DNA of 59,635 bases from contig CAYUPI010000036.1 of assembly GCA_964446585.1 (NCBI GenBank), positions 1 to 59,635 of the forward strand, in the 5' to 3' direction. Shown one piece after another: positions 15,171 to 23,273 of this stretch. Below the pieces are notes generated by a model, which saw nothing but the letters and a program-made list of their open reading frames with translations, did not search any database and was not told the origin of the DNA. Source of the stretch: CAYUPI01 sp964446585 (lineage in GTDB: Bacteria; Verrucomicrobiota; Verrucomicrobiia; Limisphaerales; UBA8199). Position numbers and translations under genes: made by a program. Positions within the stretch are counted from its first letter, which is position 1. Each line of letters starts with the position of its first letter.

Positions 15171-16703
15171 ATGAGCAATCTACTCCAGGAAATTGAACAA
15201 CAAATCGCCGGCGTCAAAACCACCGCGGCGAAACAAAACGTCGGCATCGTCCGCGAGATCGGCGACGGCGTTGCCAAAATCGAGGGCCTTACCGACGCCA
15301 TGTTGAACGAGATGATCGACTTCGGCAACGGCGTCACCGGCCTGGCGCTGAACCTCGAGGAGACCGAAGTCGGGGCCATTATTCTCGGCGATTACACAAA
15401 GATCGAAGAAGGTGGCGAAGTTCGGACGACCGGGAAGCTGCTGCAAGTGCCGGCCGGCAAGGGACTGCTCGGCCGGGTGGTCAACGCGCTGGGACAACCG
15501 GTCGATGGCAAAGGGCCGGTCAAGAGCGACGTGGCGTATCCCGTGGAAAAAATCGCTCCCGGCATCATCAAGCGCCGCTCGGTGAGCCAGCCGGTGCAGA
15601 CCGGCATCCTGGCGATCGACGCAATGATCCCCATCGGGCGCGGCCAGCGGGAACTGATCATCGGCGACCGCTCGACGGGCAAGACCACCATCGGGGTCGA
15701 TACGATTATCAATCAAGCCCGCTTGAATCGGGCGGCCGAAGCCGCCGGCGACAAGGAGTACCGCCCACTCTACTCGATTTACGTCGCGATTGGTCAAAAG
15801 CAATCCAACGTCGCGCGCGTTGTCAGCGTCCTGGAGGAGCAGGGCGCGATGCCGTACACGATCGTCATCGCCGCTTCGGCTTCCGATTCCGCCACCAACC
15901 AATATCTGGCCCCCTTCGCTGGCGCCGCGATGGGCGAATGGTTCATGGACAACGGCATGGATGCGCTAATCATCTATGATGATTTGTCCAAGCACGCGGT
16001 GGCCTATCGTCAGGTTTCGCTGGTGCTGAAGCGTCCCTCCGGCCGCGAGGCCTACCCCGGGGACGTTTTCTATCTCCACAGCCGGCTGCTGGAGCGGTCG
16101 GCGCGTTTGAGCGACAAATATGGCAACGGCTCGCTCACCGCGCTGCCGATCATCGAAACGCAGTTGGGTGACGTCTCGGCTTACATCCCGACCAACGTCA
16201 TTTCCATCACCGACGGCCAGATTTACCTCGAGACGGACTTGTTTTATCAGGGCATTCGCCCGGCAATCTCCGTCGGGCTATCGGTGTCCCGGGTGGGCTC
16301 GGCGGCCCAGATCAAAGCCATGAAACAGGTCGCCGGCCGCGTTAAACTGGATTTGGCGCAATTCCGGGAATTGGCGGCCTTCGCGCAGTTCGGTTCGGAC
16401 CTCGACGCGGCGACGCAGGCCAAGATCGAGCGTGGCAAACGGGTAGTGGAAATCTTCAAGCAACCGCAATACAACCCCGTCCTGGTTGAGGTCCAGGTGG
16501 CGATGCTCTGGGCAGTTCAGAACGGATACATGGACGACGTAGCCGTGGAACGGATTAAAGATATGCAAGCCAGTCTGGCCGATTATTTGACGAGCCGGAA
16601 AACGGAATTGATGGCGCGCATCGCCAAAGAAAAGGCGTTGAGCGATGCCCTGACGGCGGAGTTGAAGGCGGCGGTAACGGAGTTTAAGCAAACTTACAGG
16701 TAA
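15171..16703 (+). CDS. atpA: F0F1 ATP synthase subunit alpha
   Basis: A 510-residue F1 alpha subunit. It has the Walker A motif GDRSTGKTT, the sequence QPVQTGILAIDAMIPIGRGQ, the Walker B region ALIIYDDLSKHAVAYRQ, and the signature PAISVGLSVSRVGSAAQ. Starts eight nt after atpH and overlaps the atpG start by one base. Confidence 0.98.
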   Translation: MSNLLQEIEQQIAGVKTTAAKQNVGIVREIGDGVAKIEGLTDAMLNEMIDFGNGVTGLALNLEETEVGAIILGDYTKIEEGGEVRTTGKLLQVPAGKGLLGRVVNALGQPVDGKGPVKSDVAYPVEKIAPGIIKRRSVSQPVQTGILAIDAMIPIGRGQRELIIGDRSTGKTTIGVDTIINQARLNRAAEAAGDKEYRPLYSIYVAIGQKQSNVARVVSVLEEQGAMPYTIVIAASASDSATNQYLAPFAGAAMGEWFMDNGMDALIIYDDLSKHAVAYRQVSLVLKRPSGREAYPGDVFYLHSRLLERSARLSDKYGNGSLTALPIIETQLGDVSAYIPTNVISITDGQIYLETDLFYQGIRPAISVGLSVSRVGSAAQIKAMKQVAGRVKLDLAQFRELAAFAQFGSDLDAATQAKIERGKRVVEIFKQPQYNPVLVEVQVAMLWAVQNGYMDDVAVERIKDMQASLADYLTSRKTELMARIAKEKALSDALTAELKAAVTEFKQTYR

Positions 16704-17581
16704 TGCCCAGCACGCGCGACATCCGCCGGCGGATCAAGTCGGTCAAGAACACGGCCCAGATTACCAAGGCCATGCAAATGGTGGCGGCCTCGAAGATGCG
16801 CAAGGCGCAGCAATCGGCGCTCGCCGGGCGGCCGTATGCAGTGTTGATGAATGAAGTGCTGGGCGCGGTCAGCGATCGCGCCGGCGATTTCTCGCATCCG
16901 CTGATGGAAAAGCGCAACGTCACCCGGCGCGGCGTGATCATCGTCGGCACGGACAAGGGCCTGTGCGGCGCGCTCAACAGCAACCTGTTGCGCGAGGCGG
17001 CGAAGTTCGACAAAGAAACGACGATCTACATCACCGCCGGGCGCAAAGCGTCGCAGTTCATCGCGCGGACCAAGCGCCAGCTCGCGGCCGAGTTTACCTA
17101 CAAAGACGCGCCGCTCTTTAGCGAAGCGCGGGCGATCTCACGGTTCGCGCGCGAGATGTTCGTGAAATGCGAAGTGGACCAGGTGGACATTCTCTTTACC
17201 AATTTCATCTCCACCCTCGTACAGCGGCCTGATTCGCTCCAATTATTGCCGGTCGGCGAAATCAAGGGCGTAACGGCGGGCGTTCATGGGCATGCGATGT
17301 CTGAAAAGTTGATGAAGGGCGCGACGGAATTCCTGTTCGAACCGTCCCCGGAACAGGTGCTCGGCGAATTGCTGCCCCATTACCTGAATTTTCAGGTCTA
17401 TCAAATCCTCTTGGAAGCCAAAGCCAGCGAACACAGCGCCCGCATGGTGGCGATGAAAAACGCCACCGACAACGCCAACCAGCTCATCAAGGACCTCACG
17501 CTCGATTACAACAAACTGCGCCAGGCCAACATCACCAAGGAATTGCTGGAAATCGCCAGCGCCCAGATGGGGATGGTTTGA
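16703..17581 (+). CDS. atpG: F0F1 ATP synthase subunit gamma
   Basis: The rotating central shaft, 292 residues. N-terminal helix MPSTRDIRRRIKSVKNTAQI with TKAMQMVAASKMRKAQ, the GTDKGLCGALNSNLLREA signature, and the C-terminal helix ARMVAMKNATDNANQLIKDL ending NKLRQANITKELLEIASA. Its start overlaps the atpA stop. Confidence 0.97.
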   Translation: MPSTRDIRRRIKSVKNTAQITKAMQMVAASKMRKAQQSALAGRPYAVLMNEVLGAVSDRAGDFSHPLMEKRNVTRRGVIIVGTDKGLCGALNSNLLREAAKFDKETTIYITAGRKASQFIARTKRQLAAEFTYKDAPLFSEARAISRFAREMFVKCEVDQVDILFTNFISTLVQRPDSLQLLPVGEIKGVTAGVHGHAMSEKLMKGATEFLFEPSPEQVLGELLPHYLNFQVYQILLEAKASEHSARMVAMKNATDNANQLIKDLTLDYNKLRQANITKELLEIASAQMGMV

Positions 17582-17594
17582 ATTTAGAAACATC

Positions 17595-19046
17595 ATGAAT
17601 AAAGGCAAAATCGTTCAAGTCATCGGCCCGGTGGTGGACGTGGAATTCCCCGGAACCCCGCCCGGCATCTACAACGCGCTCACCATCGATTACAAAGTCC
17701 AGGGTCAGCCCACCAAACTGACGCTCGAAGTCGAGCAACACCTCGGTGACAACTGGGTGCGGACCGTGGCCATGTCCAGCACCGAGGGGTTGCGACGCGG
17801 CCTGGAGGTCGTGGATACGGGTGCGCCTATTTCCATGCCGGTGGGCGAAGGCGTCATGGGCCGCGTGTTTAATGTGACGGGCGAAGTGGTGGACGAGCAA
17901 GGGCCAGCCAAGGCGGACAAGTATTACCCTATTCACCGGGCCCCGCCGCCGCTTATCGACCAGTCCACCTCGCCGCAGGTCCTGACCACGGGCATCAAAG
18001 TCATCGACTTGATTTGCCCTTTCCTGAAAGGCGGCAAAGTAGGCGCCTTCGGCGGTGCGGGCGTCGGAAAGACCGTCGTCATCATGGAGCTAATCAACAA
18101 CGTTGCCAAACTGCACGGGGGCATCTCGATGTTCGCTGGCGTGGGCGAGCGCACGCGCGAAGGCAACGACCTCTATTATGAAATGGCAGAAGCGGATGTG
18201 ATCGTTTGCGAAAAAGACGAGAAAGGCCACTTGAAGCGCGGGGCTAACGGGCTTCCCATCTTGAAGCCGGGTTCCCGCATCGGCCTGGTGTACGGCCAGA
18301 TGAACGAGCCGCCCGGTGCCCGCCTCCGAGTCGCGCTTTCCGCGCTCGCGGTCACTGAGTATTTCCGCGATGAAAAAAACCAGGACGTGCTACTGTTCAT
18401 CGACAACATTTTCCGATTCTCCCAAGCTGGTTCGGAAGTATCAGCCTTGCTCGGGCGAACGCCCAGCGCAGTCGGTTATCAGCCGACCCTCGCGGCGGAA
18501 ATGGGCGACCTGCAGGAGCGCATCACCTCGACCAAGAAAGGCTCGATTACGTCCTTCCAGGCCATTTATGTGCCCGCCGACGACATCACCGATCCGGCGC
18601 CGGCGACGACGTTTACGCACCTGGATGCGACGATAGTTTTGGAGCGCGCGCTGACGGAACTGGGAATTTATCCAGCCGTGGATCCGCTGGCTTCGACTTC
18701 GCGCGCCCTGGCGCCTGAAATCGTCGGCAAAGACCATTATGAGGTCGCTCGGGGTGTCCAGCGCGTGTTGCAGCGCTACAAGGATCTGCAGGACATCATC
18801 GCCATTCTAGGCATGGATGAACTTTCCCCAGATGACAAATTGACCGTGTTTCGCGCACGCAAGATTCAGCGGTTCTTGAGCCAGCCCTTCAGCGTCGCCG
18901 AAGTTTTCACTGGCCGGGCCGGCAAGCAAGTGCCGGTCGCCGACACCGTCCGAGGCTTCAAGGAAATCCTCGAGGGCAAGCACGACGAGGTGCCCGAGGG
19001 CAATTTCTATATGAAGGGCGGAATCGAAGAGATCAAAGAAGGCTAA
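17595..19046 (+). CDS. atpD: F0F1 ATP synthase subunit beta
   Basis: The catalytic subunit, 483 residues. Walker A GGAGVGKTVVIMELINN, the catalytic Glu in MFAGVGERTREGNDLYYEM, Walker B VLLFIDNIFRFSQAGSEVSA, and the ALLGRTPSAVGYQPTLA signature. The C-terminal helices (YKDLQDIIAILGMDELSPDD, FLSQPFSVAEVFTG) complete the family pattern. Confidence 0.98.
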   Translation: MNKGKIVQVIGPVVDVEFPGTPPGIYNALTIDYKVQGQPTKLTLEVEQHLGDNWVRTVAMSSTEGLRRGLEVVDTGAPISMPVGEGVMGRVFNVTGEVVDEQGPAKADKYYPIHRAPPPLIDQSTSPQVLTTGIKVIDLICPFLKGGKVGAFGGAGVGKTVVIMELINNVAKLHGGISMFAGVGERTREGNDLYYEMAEADVIVCEKDEKGHLKRGANGLPILKPGSRIGLVYGQMNEPPGARLRVALSALAVTEYFRDEKNQDVLLFIDNIFRFSQAGSEVSALLGRTPSAVGYQPTLAAEMGDLQERITSTKKGSITSFQAIYVPADDITDPAPATTFTHLDATIVLERALTELGIYPAVDPLASTSRALAPEIVGKDHYEVARGVQRVLQRYKDLQDIIAILGMDELSPDDKLTVFRARKIQRFLSQPFSVAEVFTGRAGKQVPVADTVRGFKEILEGKHDEVPEGNFYMKGGIEEIKEG

Positions 19047-19048
19047 CC

Positions 19049-19459
19049 GTGGCCAGCACGCTAAAATTGGAAATTGTCACGCCTGAGGCGCGGACGTACT
19101 CCGAGGACGTCGAGATGGTCACTCTCCCGGGAGTGGAAGGCGAGATGGGTATCCTCCCACAGCACGTGCCGTTGATGACGCAGATCGTTGCTGGCGAAGT
19201 TGTGGTGCGAAAGGACGGTCGTGACTATTTCCTGGCTGTGGGAGAGGGCTTCGTCGAAATCACCGGCGATCGCGTCGCTCTCATGACCGACATGGCCATC
19301 CGCGCGGAACATGTCGATGAAGCCAAGGCTGAGGAAGCCCGTCGGCGGGCCGAAGCTCGCCTGGCTGAGAAACTCGATGATGAGGAAGCCGCGCTGGTCA
19401 GCGCCGCGCTCGCTCATTCACTCGCGCAGCTAAAGGTGAAACGCCGCCAGCACCGTTAA
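19049..19459 (+). CDS. atpC: F0F1 ATP synthase subunit epsilon
   Basis: 136 residues from a GTG start two bases after atpD. The N-terminal beta sandwich (LKLEIVTPEARTYSEDVEMV, GEMGILPQHVPLMTQ) and a complete C-terminal two-helix domain (EARRRAEARLAEKLDDEEAA) are present. The last gene of the atp operon; a word-repeat inverted structure follows and may end transcription. Confidence 0.93.
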   Translation: MASTLKLEIVTPEARTYSEDVEMVTLPGVEGEMGILPQHVPLMTQIVAGEVVVRKDGRDYFLAVGEGFVEITGDRVALMTDMAIRAEHVDEAKAEEARRRAEARLAEKLDDEEAALVSAALAHSLAQLKVKRRQHR

Positions 19460-19461
19460 GA

Positions 19462-19602
19462 TAAATCCCAAACTCCAAAAGCCAAATTCCAAACAAATCC
19501 CAAAACCCAAGGATTCAATTTGACCAGAGGTCGCCACACTATCTGACTGTAGAGATTTGGAGCTTGGGATTTGTTTGGGATTTGATTCTTGGGAGTTGGA
19601 GT
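19462..19602. repeat. Word-repeat inverted structure downstream of the atp operon
   Basis: The left half is built from the words AAATCCCAAACTCC and CCAAATTCCAAACAAATCCC; the right half (19553-19602) from TTTGGAGCTTGGGATTTG and TTTGGGATTTG, closing with GGGAGTTGGAG. The halves are approximate reverse complements with about 40 nt of unrelated loop, so the RNA could fold into a long imperfect hairpin between two convergent operons. The same word family forms a hairpin at 42936-43069. Confidence 0.6.
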
Positions 19603-19612
19603 TCTTCGGAAA

Positions 19613-19909
19613 TTAGCTCTCGATCACACTAATCTCCACCGGCTCGACGCTCACGCCCGATTTCTCCAGCCACTTGATCGCGGCTTTGATTTCCGCGCCT
19701 TTGCCATCCAGCTCCAGGCAAACAATGCCAATTTCATCGGTCACGCTCGCCTGACGAATGTTGGTGACCACTCTGAACTTTTTCCCAAGCGTCCAGATCA
19801 ATGGCGCCTGGATCAGCCGCGGTGGGTACATCAGCCAAAAACGTCTCTGTTCCGCACTTCGAGAGCGGGCGGTTTTCGCGGATCGTCTCTTTTTGTGTGA
19901 ACGATTCAT
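19613..19909 (-). CDS. NIL-domain protein
   Basis: 98 residues. After a basic N-terminus comes the NIL fold: WTLGKKFRVVTNIRQASVTD, EIGIVCLELDGKGAEIKAAI, KWLEKSGVSVEPVE. NIL domains occur at the C-terminus of MetN transporters, where they bind methionine, and as small stand-alone proteins linked to homocysteine synthesis. It is the last gene of the minus-strand operon headed by a SAM riboswitch. An internal ATG at 19831 (MYPPRLIQAP) is a possible shorter start. Confidence 0.82.
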   Translation of the reverse strand: MNRSHKKRRSAKTARSRSAEQRRFWLMYPPRLIQAPLIWTLGKKFRVVTNIRQASVTDEIGIVCLELDGKGAEIKAAIKWLEKSGVSVEPVEISVIES

Positions 19910-20008
19910 TTCGTCGAACTGATTATCCGGGCGCCTTGCAAACAGGTGGCATCACGCTCCGATAAACCGTTATGGTTTTCCAGAATAACCTCGCCCCCGA
20001 GGCCGACC

Positions 20009-20284
20009 TCATCCGCCCGCGATCGCGGGAATGATGCTGATCTCATCGCCGTCTTTGAGCGGCGTTTGCTGGTTTTGGAGAAAGCGGATGTCTTCCTCAT
20101 TCACATACACATTCACGAACCGGCGCACTTCGCCGTTGTCATCTAGCAGCCGTTCTTTGATCCCGGGGTAGCGGGATTGCAGCTCCCCAATGGCCTCGCC
20201 AATGGTCACTGCCTTGACCTCGACGATCTCTTCATTGTTCGTCAACTTCCGCAACGGTGTCGGTATTCTTACTTTCGTCGCCAT
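20009..20284 (-). CDS. ThiS/MoaD-family sulfur-carrier protein
   Basis: 91 residues starting MATKVRIPTPLRKLTNNEEI at 20284. It has the beta-grasp pattern (EIVEVKAVTIGEAIGELQSR, RFVNVYVNEEDIRFL, QTPLKDGDEISIIPAIAGG) and ends exactly in Gly-Gly, the feature that is adenylated and thiocarboxylated in sulfur carriers. No moaE, thiG or E1-like enzyme is in the window. It sits between a threonine-synthase-like enzyme and a NIL protein under a SAM riboswitch, so it probably delivers sulfur for homocysteine rather than for molybdopterin or thiamine (inference). Confidence 0.88.
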   Translation of the reverse strand: MATKVRIPTPLRKLTNNEEIVEVKAVTIGEAIGELQSRYPGIKERLLDDNGEVRRFVNVYVNEEDIRFLQNQQTPLKDGDEISIIPAIAGG

Positions 20285-20333
20285 GTTCTTCGTCTTCCTG
20301 CTCTTAATCGTAATCTTACTCCTAATCGCCCTC

Positions 20334-21578
20334 TTAATTCTTCCTGTTCGCGCTCTTCTCCTCATTCCCTACGAGCGCCTCAAATTCCCGCAGGCTCGGC
20401 CTGATCTCCCGCGGCGCGCCAACGTGGCCGTTGACGGCGTCCACAGTTTTCAAGCCGTTGCCGGTAATGCAAAGGACCGCAGAATCATTGGCCGGAATCT
20501 TGCCGGCGGCAATGAGTTTCTTGGCCACGCCCACCGTCACACCGCCGGCGGTTTCGGCGAAAATTCCTTCGCACTCGGCCAGCAGCCGGATCCCCTCGCG
20601 GATCTCCTCGTCGGAGACGTCTTCCGCCGAGCCGCCGGTCTCTTTCATCGCTTTGAGGGCGTAGAAGCCATCAGCCGGAGTCCCAATGGCGAGCGATTTG
20701 GCAATCGTGTTCGGTTTGACCGGCTTGAAGAAATCCAAACCGGCTTTCTGGGCAGTGGAAATTGGCGAACATCCGGTAGCCTGCGCGCCGTGGATTTGGT
20801 AAGCCGTTTCGGGGACGAGGCCAAGTTTGATGAACTCCTGATAACTCTTCTGAATTTTCGTCAGCAGCGAACCTGAGGCCATGCAGACCACGGTGTGACG
20901 GGGGATCTGCCAATTCAGTTGTTCCATGATTTCGTAGCCCATGCTTTTGGAACCTTCGGCATAATAGGGCCGCATGTTTACGTTCACGAACGCCCAGGGA
21001 AACTGCCCGGCAATCTCCGCGCAAAGCCGGTTGACTTCGTCGTAGTGGCCCTTGATGCCGATCACATTGGCGCCGTAGATAAGCGAATTAACAATCTTTC
21101 CCGGCTCCAGGTCCGACGGGATGAAAACGTATGCCCTCAGCCCGGCCGCGGCGGCATTGGCGGCGACCGAGTTGGCCAGGTTGCCCGTCGAAGCGCAGGC
21201 GACAGTACTGAATCCAAGCTCCTGAGCGCGGCTTAGAGCGACGCTCACAACCCGATCTTTGAAAGAAAGACTGGGATAATTCACCGTGTCGTTCTTGATC
21301 CAGAGTTCGCGGATCCTGAGACGGCGGGCGAGCCGGTCCGCCTTGACCAGCGGCGTAAAGCCCACTTGCAAACCCACGGTAGGAGCGTCCTCGACTGGCA
21401 GCAGCTCCCGGTAGCGCCACATGCTCTTGGGCCGCGAATGAATGGCTGCGCGCGTTAGGAAGCGCTTGATGTGGTCATAATCATACACCACTTCCAACGG
21501 CCCGAAATCGAATTCGCAAACGTGCGTTGCCGCCAGTGGATATTCGCGGCCGCACTCGCGGCATTTCAATGCCCTCAT
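20334..21578 (-). CDS. Threonine-synthase-like PLP enzyme (SAM-riboswitch controlled)
   Basis: 414 residues from the ATG at 21578 (MRALKCRECGREYPLAATHV). The start opens with a zinc-ribbon-like segment, as in long archaeal-type threonine synthases. The PLP Lys lies in NYPSLSFKDRVVSVALSRA, and ACASTGNLANSVAANAAAAG is the phosphate loop. Further landmarks are SGSLLTKIQK, GAQATGCSPISTA, AGGVTVGVAKKL and VLCITGNGLKTVDAV. Threonine synthase converts O-phosphohomoserine to threonine. Here the upstream SAM-I riboswitch and the downstream ThiS-like and NIL genes suggest that this paralogue instead makes homocysteine from an activated homoserine and carrier-bound sulfur (inference). An in-frame ATG at 21597-21599 touches the terminator T-run and is unlikely to be used. 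Confidence 0.88.
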   Translation of the reverse strand: MRALKCRECGREYPLAATHVCEFDFGPLEVVYDYDHIKRFLTRAAIHSRPKSMWRYRELLPVEDAPTVGLQVGFTPLVKADRLARRLRIRELWIKNDTVNYPSLSFKDRVVSVALSRAQELGFSTVACASTGNLANSVAANAAAAGLRAYVFIPSDLEPGKIVNSLIYGANVIGIKGHYDEVNRLCAEIAGQFPWAFVNVNMRPYYAEGSKSMGYEIMEQLNWQIPRHTVVCMASGSLLTKIQKSYQEFIKLGLVPETAYQIHGAQATGCSPISTAQKAGLDFFKPVKPNTIAKSLAIGTPADGFYALKAMKETGGSAEDVSDEEIREGIRLLAECEGIFAETAGGVTVGVAKKLIAAGKIPANDSAVLCITGNGLKTVDAVNGHVGAPREIRPSLREFEALVGNEEKSANRKN

Positions 21579-21602
21579 GTATCCCGCATGTTCTTTCATG
21601 AC

Positions 21603-21632
21603 AAAAAACCTCTTCTCACGAGGAGAAGAGGT
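21603..21632 (-). terminator. Intrinsic terminator of the SAM riboswitch
   Basis: On the minus strand a perfect 10-bp stem, ACCTCTTCTC and GAGAAGAGGT, with loop CTCGT is followed by a run of Ts (21608-21603). The 5' arm can pair instead with GAGAAGAG at 21655-21648, directly overlapping the 3' strand of aptamer helix P1. This gives a mutually exclusive antiterminator, so SAM binding should switch transcription off. Confidence 0.85.
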
Positions 21633-21652
21633 TGAAAATTCCGAGCGCTCTT

Positions 21653-21766
21653 CTCATTTTCCCCCGAATTGTGTCGGGGCTGGAATTGGCACCTGGTCAC
21701 CCCGTATGCGTTCGGAGTCGGTTGCCGTGGCGTCATCGGGCCAGTCCCTCAGCCACTCTTTATGAG
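21653..21766 (-). ncRNA. SAM-I (S-box) riboswitch aptamer
   Basis: The minus strand carries the S-box core in order: CTCATAAAGAG, GGCTGAGGGACTGGCCC, GATGACGCC, CGGCAACC and GGTGCCAATTCC. It is closed by P1 strands CTCAT (21766-21762) and ATGAG (21657-21653). All conserved S-box blocks are present. It lies directly upstream of the threonine-synthase-like gene and is followed by its own terminator. A consensus -35 TTGACA lies upstream (minus strand, 21819-21814), with a weaker TATCAAT near 21802-21796 as a possible -10. Confidence 0.92.
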
Positions 21767-21833
21767 GCCGTTATATCAACGGATACGGATAGATTGATAC
21801 ATTGCCGGACTCCTGTCAATATCTTTTGTAACT

Positions 21834-22307
21834 ATGAACTCAGCGGAAAACTCAGATCATCCGGACATTATCGCCTGGCCGCCGTTGATTTGGCTTGGCT
21901 GTGCAGCGGTAAGCAGCTTGCTGCACTTCATCTTCCGCTTCCGCGTGATGGAGTATTCGTTGTCGCTCTGGCTCGGAGTGGCCCTCGCAGTCGTATGCGT
22001 TTCCCAGGCAATCTGGGCCGCGAGCGTGATGAAAGCCGCCGGTACAAATGTCCATCCAGGTCGGCCCGCGCTGGCAATCGTTACCAGTGGACCGTATCGG
22101 TGGACGCGGAACCCGATGTACCTGTCGTTGAGTCTGCTCCAAGTTGCGTTAGGTTTCATACTTGATGGTTGGATTCCGTTGCTGTTTGCGATTCCCCTGG
22201 CGCTGATTCTGCACTTCGGTGTTGTTCTGCGCGAGGAGAGCTATTTGGAGGGCAAGTTCGGCGAGCAGTACCTCTCATTCAAGCGCCGAGTGCGGCGTTG
22301 GTTCTGA
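21834..22307 (+). CDS. Isoprenylcysteine carboxyl methyltransferase-like membrane protein
   Basis: 157 residues, four or five membrane helices (PPLIWLGCAAVSSLLHFIF, LWLGVALAVVCVSQAIW, IPLLFAIPLALILHFGVV). The ICMT/PEMT signature follows: TSGPYRWTRNPMYLSLSLL, then EESYLEGKFGEQYLSFKRRV. Related bacterial proteins methylate small or lipid substrates using SAM; the target here is unknown. Divergent from the SAM-riboswitch operon. Confidence 0.85.
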   Translation: MNSAENSDHPDIIAWPPLIWLGCAAVSSLLHFIFRFRVMEYSLSLWLGVALAVVCVSQAIWAASVMKAAGTNVHPGRPALAIVTSGPYRWTRNPMYLSLSLLQVALGFILDGWIPLLFAIPLALILHFGVVLREESYLEGKFGEQYLSFKRRVRRWF

Positions 22308-22379
22308 AGCGGGGCGTGCGTGCCGCGCCTTCTTTCAGCTTGCCTTTTTCGGGTCCGGCCGGAACATTGCGCGGCTTAT

Positions 22380-23273
22380 ATGGAATCTGAAGTCCCGCAG
22401 TTACCCCTCTTAGACAAGCTCTGGGCGTGGTTTGAAACGAACCGAAAACAAGCTACTTGGGGCGCTGCCATTGTCGCGGGCATCGGCCTGATTACGTGGT
22501 TTATCGTTTGGCAGAAAGGCCAAAAGGAACTCACGGCCAGCGAGGCGTTCTCCAATGTGTCCTTTCCGCAACCGGGCAACCCCGGAGCGAAGCCGGACAC
22601 CGCCGATGCCTATTTGAAAGTGGCTTCCCAGTACCCGAATTCCGCCGCGGGCGCGCGCGCGTTGCTGCTGGCCGCGGGCAGTCTGTTCGTAGAAGGCAAG
22701 TATCCAGAAGCCAGGACGCAATTCGAGCGGTTCATGCGCGAGCACCGCGACAGTGCCTTCATGGGCCAGGCATTGCTCGGGGTCGCCGCATGCCAGGACG
22801 CCCAGGGCAAGACGAACGAAGCGATTGCGGCCTACAAAAACCTGGTGGACCATCACCCGGGGGAGAGCGTTATTCCGCAGGCCAAGTTCGCGCTCGCGCG
22901 ATTGTATGAAGCGCAAAACAAGCCCGAACAGGCCAAGAGCCTGTACGAGGAGCTTAATCGCAGCGAACCCTATGGCTCGGTGGGCTCCGAGGCCGGGATG
23001 AGACTTGAAGAACTGCTCGCCAAGAATCCGAACCTGGCACCCAAGCCAGTGCTTCCAACCAACGTCCCGCCGATCAGCGTGCCGTCGATCACGTTGCCTT
23101 CGAGCAATGCCCCTCCAATCGCCTTGCCGACAACCAATGCGCCTCTGGCCACCGCGCCGCTGATCAGCGCGCCACAGACAAACGCTCCTGCCGCCACCGC
23201 GCCGGTGACCAATGCGCCTCCGCCCGCCGCGCCCACATCCAACGCACCGCCGCTCAACCCGCAAAAGCCCTGA
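22380..23273 (+). CDS. TPR protein with N-terminal membrane anchor (YfgM/BamD-like)
   Basis: 297 residues from the ATG at 22380 (MESEVPQLPLLDKLWAWFE). One membrane helix (ATWGAAIVAGIGLITWFIVW), then tetratricopeptide repeats (ADAYLKVASQYPNSAAGARA, GKYPEARTQFERFMREH, GKTNEAIAAYKNLVDHHPGE, NKPEQAKSLYEELNRSEP). The tail is low-complexity: many short units of the type P-x-x-x-P with TNAP or SNAP. Likely a periplasmic scaffold. It overlaps the next start by one base, so the two are co-transcribed. Confidence 0.8.
   Translation: MESEVPQLPLLDKLWAWFETNRKQATWGAAIVAGIGLITWFIVWQKGQKELTASEAFSNVSFPQPGNPGAKPDTADAYLKVASQYPNSAAGARALLLAAGSLFVEGKYPEARTQFERFMREHRDSAFMGQALLGVAACQDAQGKTNEAIAAYKNLVDHHPGESVIPQAKFALARLYEAQNKPEQAKSLYEELNRSEPYGSVGSEAGMRLEELLAKNPNLAPKPVLPTNVPPISVPSITLPSSNAPPIALPTTNAPLATAPLISAPQTNAPAATAPVTNAPPPAAPTSNAPPLNPQKP

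Noticed and set aside
20285..20365. Longer start for the ThiS/MoaD protein
   Set aside because: The extra 27 residues are basic and overlap the 3' end of the threonine-synthase-like gene; the family starts at MATKVRIPTP.
21579..21599. Upstream ATG (21599) as start of the threonine-synthase-like gene
   Set aside because: It lies directly against the terminator U-run, leaving no room for a ribosome-binding site; the ATG at 21578 fits the zinc-ribbon start.
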